A DNA stretch of 64,000 nt, taken from positions 1 to 64,000 of the forward strand of contig JAWLCT010000014.1 in assembly GCA_041687015.1 (NCBI GenBank). The letters run 5' to 3'. The stretch is from JALOAT01 sp041687015. Its GTDB lineage: Bacteria; Pseudomonadota; Gammaproteobacteria; Thiohalomonadales; Thiohalomonadaceae. Below, in pieces: positions 33,551 through 42,129 of this stretch (its first letter is position 1; every line of letters starts with the position of its first letter). The position numbers were made by a program, and so were the translations under genes. The notes beneath the pieces were generated by a model. It had not been told where the DNA came from. It saw only the letters and a list, made by a program, of their open reading frames with translations, and did not search any database.

Positions 33551-34615
33551 ATGGCCCTCGTATCCATGCGCCAATTGCTGGACCACGCCGCCGAGAACGG
33601 CTACGGTCTGCCGGCTTTCAACGTGAACAACATGGAGCAGGTTCAGGCCATCATGCAGGCTGCCGACGCGGTCGACAGCCCCGTGATCCTGCAGGGTTCC
33701 GCCGGTGCCCGTAAGTACGCCGGCGAGCCGTTCCTGCGCCACCTCATCCTGGCTGCCATCGAGGCCTATCCGCACATTCCGGTGGCCATGCACCAGGACC
33801 ACGGTGCCAGCCCGGCCGTGTGCATCAACGCCATCCAGTCCGGCTTCAGCTCCGTGATGATGGACGGCTCCCTGCTGGAAGACGGCAAGACCCCGTCCTC
33901 CTACGAGTACAACGTGGACGTGACCCGTCGTGTGGTCGACATGGCCCACGCCTGCGGCGTGTCCGTGGAAGGCGAGCTGGGTTGCCTGGGTTCGCTGGAG
34001 AGCGGCAAGGCCGGTGAAGAAGACGGCCACGGTGCCGAGGGCACCCTGGACCACAGCCAGCTGCTGACCGACCCCAATGAGGCCGCCGACTTCGTGGCCA
34101 AGACCAGGGTCGACGCCCTGGCCATCGCCATCGGCACCTCCCACGGCGCCTACAAGTTCACCAGCAAGCCCACCGGCAAGGTGCTGCGCATCGACCGCGT
34201 GAAGGAAATCCACGAGCGCATCCCCACCGTACACCTGGTCATGCACGGCTCCTCCTCGGTGCCTGAGGACTGGCTGGCCATCATCAACCAGTTCGGCGGC
34301 GACATGGGCAAGACCTACGGCGTGCCCGTGGACGAGATCGTCGAAGGCATCAAGAACGGCGTGCGCAAGGTGAACATCGACACCGACCTGCGTATGGCCT
34401 CCACCGGCGCCATCCGCAAGCACCTGGCCGAGGATCGCAAGAACTTCGACCCGCGCAAGTACTTCAAGGAAGCCACCAAGGCCATGTCGGGTATCTGCCG
34501 TTCCCGCTACGAAGCCTTCGGCTCCGCCGGTATGGCCTCCAAGATTCGTGTCGTCTCCCTGGAGAACATGGCGGTGCGCTACGCCAAGGGCGAGCTCGAC
34601 CCGCAGATCAAGTAA
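33551..34615 (+). CDS. fba: Fructose-bisphosphate aldolase, class II (CbbA type)
   Basis: Zinc-dependent aldolase that joins triose phosphates to fructose 1,6-bisphosphate and, in the Calvin cycle, also makes sedoheptulose 1,7-bisphosphate. The 354-residue protein has the zinc/catalytic motif HQDHG (His81, Asp83, His84), GELGCLGSLE, HLVMHGSSSVP and VNIDTDLRMA. Its length and sequence are those of the CbbA group of autotrophic proteobacteria. AAGGAG precedes the ATG. A clear terminator follows at 34634-34662, ending the operon. Confidence 0.96.
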   Translation: MALVSMRQLLDHAAENGYGLPAFNVNNMEQVQAIMQAADAVDSPVILQGSAGARKYAGEPFLRHLILAAIEAYPHIPVAMHQDHGASPAVCINAIQSGFSSVMMDGSLLEDGKTPSSYEYNVDVTRRVVDMAHACGVSVEGELGCLGSLESGKAGEEDGHGAEGTLDHSQLLTDPNEAADFVAKTRVDALAIAIGTSHGAYKFTSKPTGKVLRIDRVKEIHERIPTVHLVMHGSSSVPEDWLAIINQFGGDMGKTYGVPVDEIVEGIKNGVRKVNIDTDLRMASTGAIRKHLAEDRKNFDPRKYFKEATKAMSGICRSRYEAFGSAGMASKIRVVSLENMAVRYAKGELDPQIK

Positions 34616-34633
34616 GCGGGTGTGCCCGAAACG

Positions 34634-34662
34634 AAAAGGCGGCCTCCGGGCCGCCTTTTTTT
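34634..34662 (+). terminator. Rho-independent terminator after fba
   Basis: AAAAGGCGGCC TCC GGGCCGCC followed by T7 forms a stable GC stem with a T-run. It lies between the convergent fba and cbbR genes and its A-rich left side means it could work in both directions. Confidence 0.9.
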
Positions 34663-34688
34663 CGTCGATGCCTGAGGTTCGCTGGGCG

Positions 34689-35645
34689 CTATACGGCACC
34701 CTTCTTCTGTGCCCGCACCGCCTCCAGGGCGATCACGGCCGACGGCTTGCCGAGCAGTTCCGCGCCTTCCTCGAGCAGGAACTTCTTGAAGGCCTGTGCC
34801 ACCACCGAAAGGCGCTTGCCGCGGCGGTGCACCACGTACCAGTGGCGCAGGATGGGAAATTCCGCCACGTCCAGGATGGCCAAACGCCCCAGGGCCAATT
34901 CCATTTCCACGGTATCGCGTGACAACAGACCCAGACCGAGCCCGGCCTGAACACTCTGTTTGATGGCCTCGTTGCTGCCCACCTCCATGCCAGTGGTGAT
35001 ATGCATGTCATGCTGGGCGAAGAAGCGCTCCATGGCGTTGCGCGTGCCGGAGCCGGACTCGCGCACCAGGAAGGTTTCCTTTTCGAGCCGCTTGAGCGGA
35101 ATGGCCTTCTCACCCGCCAGCGCATGGTCGCGCGGCGCGACGATCACCAGCGGATTCTCCATGAAGGCGCCGGCTTCCAGATCCATTTCCGAGGGCGGCT
35201 GTCCCATGATTACCAAATCCACGTCGTTGTCGGCGAGCTGCTTCAGCAGCGATTCGCGATTGGTGACGTCCAGGCTGACCGTGACCCCGGGAAACCGGGC
35301 GCAGAAGGTGCCGAGCAGTGTCGGCGCGAAGTAATTGGCGGTGGACGCCACAGATATTTTCAGTTTGCCCCGTTCCAGGCCCTTGAGGTTGGCAAGCACC
35401 ATTTCCAGCTCTTCGAGCTGGTGGGTGATCTGGCGGCTGTAGTGGTAGACCTCCTCACCTGCGTCGGTCAGATAAATTTTCTTCCCGAGCTGTTCGAACA
35501 GGCTCACGTCCAGCTGGTGTTCCAGCTGTTTGACCTGCATGGACACGGCGGGCTGGGTGAGGCAGAGCTCCTCGGCCGCCTTGGTGAAGCTGAGGTGCCT
35601 GGCAACGGCAGCAAAGACCTTCAACTGGCGAAGCGTGACATTCAT
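34689..35645 (-). CDS. cbbR: LysR-family regulator, CbbR type
   Basis: This is a 318-residue LysR regulator. The N-terminal winged helix-turn-helix (about 1-62) reads LRQLKVFAAVARHLSFTKAA then CLTQPAVSMQVKQLE, very close to CbbR proteins, and the effector domain contains STANYFAPTLLGTF and GLGLGLLSRDTVEMEL. CbbR activates Calvin-cycle operons in response to metabolites such as RuBP, PEP or NADPH. It converges on fba rather than diverging from a cbb promoter, so its target may be the tkt promoter or a RuBisCO operon elsewhere. Start at 35643-35645; a TTG 9 codons earlier is possible. Confidence 0.88.
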   Translation of the reverse strand: MNVTLRQLKVFAAVARHLSFTKAAEELCLTQPAVSMQVKQLEHQLDVSLFEQLGKKIYLTDAGEEVYHYSRQITHQLEELEMVLANLKGLERGKLKISVASTANYFAPTLLGTFCARFPGVTVSLDVTNRESLLKQLADNDVDLVIMGQPPSEMDLEAGAFMENPLVIVAPRDHALAGEKAIPLKRLEKETFLVRESGSGTRNAMERFFAQHDMHITTGMEVGSNEAIKQSVQAGLGLGLLSRDTVEMELALGRLAILDVAEFPILRHWYVVHRRGKRLSVVAQAFKKFLLEEGAELLGKPSAVIALEAVRAQKKGAV

Positions 35646-35822
35646 GACTGACTTTGCCTTATGTTGATCCAAAGGTTTTTAGATGACTGCATCCCTGCGT
35701 TCCTTCGCTCCGAATCACGCCCCACGGAATCACCCGAAGCTTTAATAAAGTAGACCATGAGCTTCCTGCGTGTTAGCCCAACGGCCTTTTTCGGGGTGCA
35801 TGGCGGGTCCGCAGGCACTGGT

Positions 35823-35828
35823 TATACT
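35823..35828 (+). promoter_or_regulatory. Candidate -10 element (TATACT)
   Basis: TATACT lies 28 bases before the ATG of the small gene at 35856. No good -35 lies at the right distance. A TATACT box also occurs at 36329-36334. Confidence 0.35.
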
Positions 35829-35855
35829 CACTGCAAACAGCCAGGCGCCGTGAGC

Positions 35856-36269
35856 ATGTACAGAAATTTTCCGGTGCTCGAGAGTGAGCGGGTCGTCATC
35901 AATGCCCAGCGGTACAACCGGGTGCGGCTTGCACTGGCCTGGCTGGACAACCCGGCACGCATCGAACTCACCGGTATGCACGACCTGGAACTGATCCTCA
36001 ATGACAAGATCTGGCTGTGCATCGATACGGGTCTCGGCAATCTCCCGGTACTGGCATGGAAGGAGTTTGAAACCGACCGGCGCAATGCGCTGCATGAGCC
36101 GGTCATGTGCCGGGTGGACTACTACAACCTCCATGCGGAGCTCATCAAGGACCGGGTTATGGAAATCATGGATCGGCTGCTCACTGCGCGACTGCAGCGC
36201 CGCAAGCTCGGTCCCCGCGGACAGGTGCGTCACCTCAGGTTGGCCAACCGGCGCAAGCATCTGCACTGA
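35856..36269 (+). CDS. Conserved-looking protein of unknown function
   Basis: This is a 137-residue soluble basic protein beginning MYRNFPVLESERVVINAQRY. It has no signal peptide or membrane helix. Features: ARIELTGMHDLELILNDKIW and CIDTGLGNLPVLAWKEFE in the middle, and an Arg/Lys-rich tail (about 105-137, ending RLANRRKHLH) that could bind nucleic acid. The frame extends upstream to 35757, but the ATG at 35856 lies just downstream of a TATACT box and is preferred. I do not recognise the family. The gene diverges from cbbR and stands alone. Confidence 0.6.
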   Translation: MYRNFPVLESERVVINAQRYNRVRLALAWLDNPARIELTGMHDLELILNDKIWLCIDTGLGNLPVLAWKEFETDRRNALHEPVMCRVDYYNLHAELIKDRVMEIMDRLLTARLQRRKLGPRGQVRHLRLANRRKHLH

Positions 36270-36352
36270 TAAGCAATAGCTTATCCTTTCGATTACAAAT
36301 ATTGAACAGCAATTATGGGTCGTGCCCCTATACTGGGTTCCGCCAACCTTGA

Positions 36353-36402
36353 GGGTTGCGGTCCGGGTGCCCACGCCGGACCGCAACCCGCCGCGAAGGC
36401 GG
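36353..36402 (+). promoter_or_regulatory. Structured leader: perfect 14-bp hairpin plus a second small hairpin
   Basis: GGGTTGCGGTCCGG (36353-36366) pairs exactly with CCGGACCGCAACCC (36376-36389) around a 9-base loop. CCGCC and GGCGG (36388-36402) can form a smaller alternative stem that overlaps its last bases. A TATACT box lies upstream at 36329, so a transcript to the methyltransferase gene would carry this structure about 110 bases before its start. There is no T-run. Confidence 0.55.
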
Positions 36403-36508
36403 AGGGGGGGAAACCACATGCCTCCTCCCTTCTGCCTTCCGCTTCTTTCGCCAGCGTTCGCAGGCGCCGCGTGTACACTACGTCGCTTTCATAGCCTGCC
36501 GACCTGTC

Positions 36509-37099
36509 ATGGAAATTGCCGAATACGTTCAGAGCGTCCGCAAGGACATTGTCTTCCCGGCCACCCTGCGCGGACAGCCGTTCACGTTCCACTCCACCTG
36601 GGGCATTTTTTCCCCTCGCGAAATCGACGAAGGATCGCGCCTGCTGCTCGATCACGTGGAGGTGAACCCGACCGACGACTGTTTCGATCTCGGGTGTGGT
36701 TACGGTCCCATCGGACTGACGCTCGCCAGACTCGCGCCTCAGGGACAGACGCTCCTGGTGGACAAGGATTTCGTTGCGGTGGACTACGCGCGCAAAAACG
36801 CCGAGTTGAACGGGGTGAAAAATGCCACAGCCACGCTTTCCAACGGCTTCGATCAGGTGGGAGAGCGCCGTTTCGACCTGGTCGTGTCCAACATTCCAGC
36901 CAAGGTTGGAAAAGAACTGCTGTACATCCTGCTGTACGACGCCTACCTGCATTTGAAACCGGGCGGGCGCATTTGTGTGGTCACCATCACCGGGTTGCGC
37001 CGTTTCATCCAGCGGGCTTTCGACGAGGTGTTCGGGAATTACGACAAGGTTAAACAGGGCAAGACCTACACCGTGGCACTGGCGCACAAGCGCGACTGA
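36509..37099 (+). CDS. SAM-dependent methyltransferase, RsmC-like (MTS domain)
   Basis: This is a 196-residue class I methyltransferase. It has the SAM-binding loop DLGCGYGPIG (about 64-73), an acidic end of strand 2 (LLVDKDFVAVDYARKN), and SNIPAKVGKELL where RsmC/RsmD-type enzymes have an NPP(F/Y) active-site motif. The fold is that of the small MTS domain that methylates guanine N2 in rRNA. The change from NPP to NIP leaves the substrate uncertain. ATG at 36509; a longer frame starting at 36356 would run through the leader hairpin and is not supported. Confidence 0.8.
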   Translation: MEIAEYVQSVRKDIVFPATLRGQPFTFHSTWGIFSPREIDEGSRLLLDHVEVNPTDDCFDLGCGYGPIGLTLARLAPQGQTLLVDKDFVAVDYARKNAELNGVKNATATLSNGFDQVGERRFDLVVSNIPAKVGKELLYILLYDAYLHLKPGGRICVVTITGLRRFIQRAFDEVFGNYDKVKQGKTYTVALAHKRD

Positions 37100-37220
37100 G
37101 TTAGGCGGCAACTGCCCCGGCGAACGGTTTTCGTCACGCCACGTGTTTATTTATTTTCAAAATTAGATTTATACTTCGGCTGTCGTCTGTTACTTACTAC
37201 AGCCTAACGAGGACGTTTCA

Positions 37221-37700
37221 ATGGCACAAAAGAAGAAGGCAGTGCGCAGGAGCGCAGCGAAGAAGGGCGCCGTGGTGAAGGCGGCCGCTATGGTTCAGGG
37301 CGGAAACGTGATGACGGATTCGGCCAAGCAGGCCGATGCCGCACTGAACGCCGCACGCAAGGCGCATGACAAGAATGCCGCAGCGCTCGCGAAGATCGAA
37401 GCCAAGGTCGCTACGGCCAAGGCCAAGGCGGACAGCGCGAAGTCGGCTGCCGTGCGTAAGCGTGCCCGTGCAGCCGTGGCCGCAGCGCGCGCCGATCTGA
37501 GCACCGCGCGTGCCGCCGAGCGCGAGACCCGCACCGCGGTGAAGGCCGCCGGCGCCTGGCTGGCTACTGTGCAGGCCCTCAATGCCCGCACCGAAAAGGC
37601 CTACAGCAAGGCACTGGCTGCCGCCGAGAAGAAGCACGCTCGCAAGACGGCGCCGAAGAAGGCCGCCCGTCGTCGCACGCGTCGCGCCAAGGCCGCTTAA
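37221..37700 (+). CDS. Histone H1-like Lys/Ala-rich DNA-binding protein
   Basis: This is a 159-residue protein of very low complexity: a basic head MAQKKKAVRRSAAKKGAVVK, a long Ala-rich helical middle (about 30-135, with repeated AAxARK/AKAKAD patterns typical of a coiled coil) and a basic tail ending KKAARRRTRRAKAA. Such proteins resemble bacterial H1 homologues such as Hc1, BpH1 and AlgP, which bind DNA without sequence preference. GAGGACG lies before the ATG. The stop codon sits inside a perfect 20-base palindrome (37689-37708), and a terminator follows. Confidence 0.75.
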   Translation: MAQKKKAVRRSAAKKGAVVKAAAMVQGGNVMTDSAKQADAALNAARKAHDKNAAALAKIEAKVATAKAKADSAKSAAVRKRARAAVAAARADLSTARAAERETRTAVKAAGAWLATVQALNARTEKAYSKALAAAEKKHARKTAPKKAARRRTRRAKAA

Positions 37701-37713
37701 GCGGCCTTGCAAT

Positions 37714-37746
37714 GAAAAAAGGGCCGCTTTTCAGCGGCCCTTTTTC
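37714..37746. terminator. Bidirectional rho-independent terminator
   Basis: AAAAAAGGGCCGCT TTTC AGCGGCCCTTTTTC: an 8-base GC stem flanked by A- and T-runs, suited to end both the H1-like gene and the convergent gene at 37757-37990. Confidence 0.9.
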
Positions 37747-37756
37747 TTTGCGTCGC

Positions 37757-37990
37757 TCAGGCGGCGTGTCCCGATTTCTTTTCAGGTTCGGCGCCAAGCT
37801 CCAGGAAATAGTTACCGCGCGGTGTCATTACCCACGCCGGGCCAGGGAGGCGGTAAATGGAAGCGAGCTTGCGCGCCGATCGATAGGCCTGGATTTCGTT
37901 GTCGGCCGTCGCAACGTGGCGGATCCTGCCCGTGTCATCGAGGCACGTGACGGTCCAGCCGTAGGGGTGTTGGCGGATTTCCAGGGGCAT
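37757..37990 (-). CDS. Small protein of unknown function
   Basis: This is a 77-residue soluble protein starting MPLEIRQHPYGWTVTCLDDTG and containing AYRSARKLASIYRLPGPAWV. The start of the chain looks like a small beta-sheet followed by a helix. Frame, codon use and the shared terminator with the H1-like gene support it as real. I do not recognise the family. The region upstream (37991-38179, 189 bases) shows no gene. Confidence 0.6.
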   Translation of the reverse strand: MPLEIRQHPYGWTVTCLDDTGRIRHVATADNEIQAYRSARKLASIYRLPGPAWVMTPRGNYFLELGAEPEKKSGHAA

Positions 37991-38179
37991 GCCGTTGTCT
38001 TCTCATCGCAAGGTACGCATCTCCGAGCCCCGAGCGTAGGTGCGCCTAACGACAGCTTCAAGCCGGTGGATCACTGATTTGTGAACCAGTACGGAAAACG
38101 CGCGGCAAACGCGTGTTCGCTGTGCGGTTCACGTCAGCAGCCGTCGTGACGGCACGATCCAAGCATCGGCCGGCATGCT

Positions 38180-39238
38180 TCACGGGCCTCCCGCCCGGGC
38201 GACCGCCGCGTGCAAATGCAGGTGGCGTTCACGCCGCGGCAGCCCGGCGAGTCTTTTCGCCGCCTCATAGAAACGCTCCAGATCCCCCTGCTCGAAGGCG
38301 AGCAAGGCTTTGAAGCCCGGCACCAGTTCGTGGTAGGTGGCGGTAAGCGCAAGGTGGGCGTTGTTCACGTCGGCCGGCACCCAGTGGTCGAAACCGTCGA
38401 AACCGCCCCACTGAACCTTCAAGGCCTGATATTCCGCCCGCAAGGCCTCGAGCAGGGCGGCCTTGCGCCGTAATTTTTCCGCATCCGGCAGCGGTGCCGC
38501 ATAGAGTGCCGCGAGCCGTTCCCGTGTGGCGACAAGCAGGCTGGCAACGCGGCGCTGACGCTCCTGGTTACGGAGGTAAAGCGCAAATTTTTCGCTGCCG
38601 CTGAACCAGCGGCGCACGCCTTCCTCGGCCACAGCCACCGCGAAAGCCTCGTTAAAGGCGCTGTCCCCCGGCACGAACAACTTCTGGTGCGCGAGTTCGT
38701 GAAACAGGGTGGCGACAAGCTCCGCTTCCGAACGCCGCACCATGGTGCTGAGCAGCGGGTCGTTGAACCAGCCAAGGGTGGAATAGGCGGTGGCACCCGA
38801 AATGTAGACATCGAAGCCCCGCCGGCGGAGATCGTCTGCATGGTGTTGGGCTTCGGCCCGCGAGAAGTAGCCGCGGTAGCTGAAGCAGCCTGCCAGCGGA
38901 TAGCACCACTGCACCGGCTGTACCGACAATGCCGGTGTTGCGGTGACGTTCCAGGTGACCGAACGGCGACCCACGTCCACGTAGCGCCCATAGCTGCGGT
39001 TGGCGGGAAGCCCGAGTTCACTTACGGCGAATGCGCGCGCGTCGCGCGCCACACGCAGCTTGGCACGCAATGCCTCGGGTTCGCGCTGGTCTGCGATCAC
39101 CCTGTCCAGAGAGCGCGCGCGTAGCATGATGTCCAGGTGGCCGCCTACGGCTTGCGAGTAGTAGCCGAGCGTCGAGCACGAACTCAGTGTGAGGATGCCC
39201 ACCAGCGACAGGGGTAGAAACAGCAATCGGATACGCAT
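38180..39238 (-). CDS. Predicted lipoprotein zinc aminopeptidase (DUF2265/COG4324 type)
   Basis: This is a 352-residue exported protein with a lipobox TLSSC (Cys21) and a zinc-peptidase motif HELAH (His180-His184) followed by NEAFAVAVAEEG, which supplies the third ligand. This is the pattern of the predicted aminopeptidase family COG4324 (Pfam Aminopep). It would be anchored to the inner face of the outer membrane or the outer face of the inner membrane. Residues 107-119 contain two Cys (WCYPLAGCF) that could form a disulfide. The activity is predicted, not proven, for the family. It is followed downstream by nothing related. Confidence 0.85.
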   Translation of the reverse strand: MRIRLLFLPLSLVGILTLSSCSTLGYYSQAVGGHLDIMLRARSLDRVIADQREPEALRAKLRVARDARAFAVSELGLPANRSYGRYVDVGRRSVTWNVTATPALSVQPVQWCYPLAGCFSYRGYFSRAEAQHHADDLRRRGFDVYISGATAYSTLGWFNDPLLSTMVRRSEAELVATLFHELAHQKLFVPGDSAFNEAFAVAVAEEGVRRWFSGSEKFALYLRNQERQRRVASLLVATRERLAALYAAPLPDAEKLRRKAALLEALRAEYQALKVQWGGFDGFDHWVPADVNNAHLALTATYHELVPGFKALLAFEQGDLERFYEAAKRLAGLPRRERHLHLHAAVARAGGP

Positions 39239-39295
39239 CGCGGCATGCTAATCCGCACCCGTGCGCCGAGATGCGTGGCCGGTCACGACCCGCGA

Positions 39296-39835
39296 TCAGA
39301 ACCGCCATGCAACGCGTGCGATGGCGAAATCGATGCCGGGGTTGGGTGTGGCCAGACTCGCGTTGGACAGATGCTGATAACGCAGGCCAAGGTCGAACCG
39401 GTGCTGCGGGCCTGTGATAACGCCCACGCCCAAGTGACTACCGAAATGGTAGGTTGAAGACAGCCGCCGATCTTCGATGCGGTCTTCGGTGAGCACATGG
39501 GCGCCGATACCGAATTCGAAATAGGGGCGGGATCCGTTCCAGCGGGTCGGTGAAAGCCTCAATACGGGCGTGACATTGAGGTCGTAGACTTCGTCCACAC
39601 CGGTCGAGGCGCCGTACGCACGCCAATACGCCAGCCCGAGTTCCCAGTGGATGCGCAGATTCCACCCCGCGCCGTCCGGTCGGTGGTCTTTCTGCAGGGC
39701 GATCAAGGAGACACGCACCATTTCCACGTCCCCCAGCCCGTCGCCGACACTGACAGCCATGCCGTCGAAGGCGGCGACCGTGGACGACGAAGCCAGAAGC
39801 AGGACAGGCAGGCAGAGGTCGCGGGCGATTTTCAT
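39296..39835 (-). CDS. pagL: PagL-like lipid A 3-O-deacylase
   Basis: This is a 179-residue outer-membrane beta-barrel protein with a signal peptide (MKIARDLCLPVLLLASSSTVAA). The C terminus has RYQHLSNASLATPNPGID, which carries the PagL catalytic His155 and Ser157. Asp169 sits 14 residues after the His, where PagL of Pseudomonas has its catalytic Glu. The chain ends in Phe, as barrels do. PagL trims an acyl chain from lipid A. ATG at 39833-39835 has GGAAG upstream. The gene diverges from slt; the 177 bases between contain a TATACT box at 39896-39901. Confidence 0.8.
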   Translation of the reverse strand: MKIARDLCLPVLLLASSSTVAAFDGMAVSVGDGLGDVEMVRVSLIALQKDHRPDGAGWNLRIHWELGLAYWRAYGASTGVDEVYDLNVTPVLRLSPTRWNGSRPYFEFGIGAHVLTEDRIEDRRLSSTYHFGSHLGVGVITGPQHRFDLGLRYQHLSNASLATPNPGIDFAIARVAWRF

Positions 39836-40012
39836 CGGGCTTCCATGCACAGGCGTATGCAAAAAATAGCTTATGGACCCGTTTTCCTGCGCACGTATAC
39901 TCGAGAACGTTTCGGGCGCATTGTGATGCGGGACGAGGAAAAGATTTAACGGCCCGCTACACTCTATCGCTCGACATTCGTTCAATTCTGCCAAGCGTTG
40001 CTGGGGAGCATT

Positions 40013-41989
40013 ATGGACATGCGTAGCGTCCATAAGCTGTGCCTTTTCGCCATTGTGGCTTCTGCGTTCGCGGTTACCACTGCACGGGCAGATCTGCGTG
40101 ACGAGCAGCGTCACATGTTTCAGAGCGCCCGCTATGCCCTGAAACAGAACGACCTGGTTTCCTATCACCGCATCGAGCCCCTGCTGCGCGATTACCCGCT
40201 ATACCCCTACCTGCGCTACGACTACCTGCGCACGCGGTTCGGCAAGGTGCCACCGCTCGAAGTGCGTGCCTTCCTGAGCGACTACCCCGATACGCCGTTG
40301 GCCTTCCAGTTGCGCCGCGCCTGGCTGAGCCACCTCGTACGACGCGAACGCTGGCAGGATTTCGTTCACGATTATTCGCCCGACCTGGGCACGACCTACC
40401 AATGCCATTACCTCAACGCACTCCTGCAGACCGGTGCCAAGGCCGAGGTGTGGGCGGCCATGGATGGGTTGTGGCTGACCGGTACTTCGCTGCCCGACGA
40501 GTGCGATGCAACAATCGCGGCCTGGCGCGGGGCCGGGCACATGACGCGCGAAAAGGTGTTGGCTCGCATCGAACTGGCGATGCAGCGCGGCCAGTCGGGA
40601 CTGGTCCGCTATCTCACCGGGCTGCTGCCAAAGGAGGACAAGGCCTGGGTGCAGCGTTGGAGCCGTATTCATCGTTCTCCGGCGCGGGAGATCGACCGCC
40701 TGAAACCCGGACCGGCGCCGTTTTGGACAGCCAAGCTGTTCAGCTACGGTGTACGGCGGCTTGCGGAGCGTGATGCGGAGGCGGCGGACCGCCGCTTCGG
40801 CCGCCATGCGGATTTCGGCCTGACCCCCGATCAGGTGGTCGCTGCGGAGCGTGCGATAGCCGTGGGGATGGCGTTGCAGCGTCACCCGGACGCCGTCGAG
40901 CGGCTCGCCCGGGTTGCGGAACAGTTGCCCGGTGACGCCGATGTGCGGCAATGGCGGGTGCGCGCTGCACTGTGGAAACAGGACTGGAATACGGTACTGG
41001 CTGCGGTGGACGCCCTGCCGCCCGATGAACTGGCCACGGAGGACTTCCAATACTGGCGGGGTCGCGCCCTGGAGTCGCTAGGTCACGTGGACGCGGCGCG
41101 CACACATTTCCAGAATGCCGCCAGCCAGCGGTCCTATTACGGCTTCCTTGCGGCGGCGCGCCTGGGTATCGCTCCCAACATCAACAATGTGCCCGTCGGC
41201 GTGACCGATCAGGCGCTCGAAGACCTGCGGCGGGCGCCTGCCATGGTGCGGGTGCGTGAATTGCAGGCCGTGGGCATGAATCTCGAATCGCGCCGGGAAT
41301 GGCGCGAGGCCATCGCGCGCCTGGACGAGGACGGTTTGCAGGTAGCGGCCAAATTGGCCTATGAATGGGGCTGGTTTGATCAGGCGATCCTGGCTCTCGG
41401 CAAGACCCAGCAGCGGCACGATTTGGAACTGCGTTTCCCTACGCCCTACCAGGAAGAAGTACTCGCCGCCGCGACACGCCGCGGGCTGGATCCTGCCTTC
41501 ATCTTCGCAGTCATGCGCCAGGAAAGTGCGTTCGGCGCCGAGGCCCGCTCGCGCGTGGGTGCCCTCGGGCTGATGCAGCTGATGCCGGCCACCGCGCGGC
41601 AGACTGCCCGGGTCCACAAACTGCCGGTGCGCAGTCATGCCGACATCCTGAAGGCCGACAACAATATCCGTCTCGGCACCGCCTACCTGAGCGATCTGCT
41701 GGAACGTTACCAAGGCAATCGGGTGTTCGCCCTGGCCGCTTACAATGCCGGACCCCGCCGTGTGGAGCGCTGGCGCCCGGACCATGAACCGGTCCCGGCG
41801 GACATCTGGGTGGCCAACATCACCTTCAGTGAGACCCGTGAATACGTGCAGCGCATCCTGACCTACACCGCCATTTACGAATGGCGCCTGGGGCGCGATA
41901 TCACCCCGGTGGATGCCTGGCTGCCCACGGTCGAACCGCGCTACATCCGCGAGGCGGGGCAACTGGACGGCGTAAACCGGCCGGGCTGA
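40013..41989 (+). CDS. slt: Soluble lytic murein transglycosylase
   Basis: Slt cleaves peptidoglycan between MurNAc and GlcNAc, forming anhydro-muropeptides. The 658-residue periplasmic protein has a signal peptide (about 1-27, ending ARA), a long superhelical domain (about 28-470) and the C-terminal catalytic domain with Glu504 in MRQESAFGAEARSRVGALG, followed by LMQLMPATA and AYNAGPRRVERW. GGGGAG lies before the ATG at 40013; a second ATG two codons later is equally plausible. Length is that of the Slt70 family. Confidence 0.94.
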   Translation: MDMRSVHKLCLFAIVASAFAVTTARADLRDEQRHMFQSARYALKQNDLVSYHRIEPLLRDYPLYPYLRYDYLRTRFGKVPPLEVRAFLSDYPDTPLAFQLRRAWLSHLVRRERWQDFVHDYSPDLGTTYQCHYLNALLQTGAKAEVWAAMDGLWLTGTSLPDECDATIAAWRGAGHMTREKVLARIELAMQRGQSGLVRYLTGLLPKEDKAWVQRWSRIHRSPAREIDRLKPGPAPFWTAKLFSYGVRRLAERDAEAADRRFGRHADFGLTPDQVVAAERAIAVGMALQRHPDAVERLARVAEQLPGDADVRQWRVRAALWKQDWNTVLAAVDALPPDELATEDFQYWRGRALESLGHVDAARTHFQNAASQRSYYGFLAAARLGIAPNINNVPVGVTDQALEDLRRAPAMVRVRELQAVGMNLESRREWREAIARLDEDGLQVAAKLAYEWGWFDQAILALGKTQQRHDLELRFPTPYQEEVLAAATRRGLDPAFIFAVMRQESAFGAEARSRVGALGLMQLMPATARQTARVHKLPVRSHADILKADNNIRLGTAYLSDLLERYQGNRVFALAAYNAGPRRVERWRPDHEPVPADIWVANITFSETREYVQRILTYTAIYEWRLGRDITPVDAWLPTVEPRYIREAGQLDGVNRPG

Positions 41990-42129
41990 GCCGGCGTGGG
42001 TATCGCAGCCAACTCATTGGGGATATGCCGCTGGACCGGACGATGGGCATATGCTTTAGTCCCAATGGCATAGATCGGAATCATCCGACGGGGCTGGATG
42101 CTCGGGCATCCATTTTGCGAGGGGGAGCC

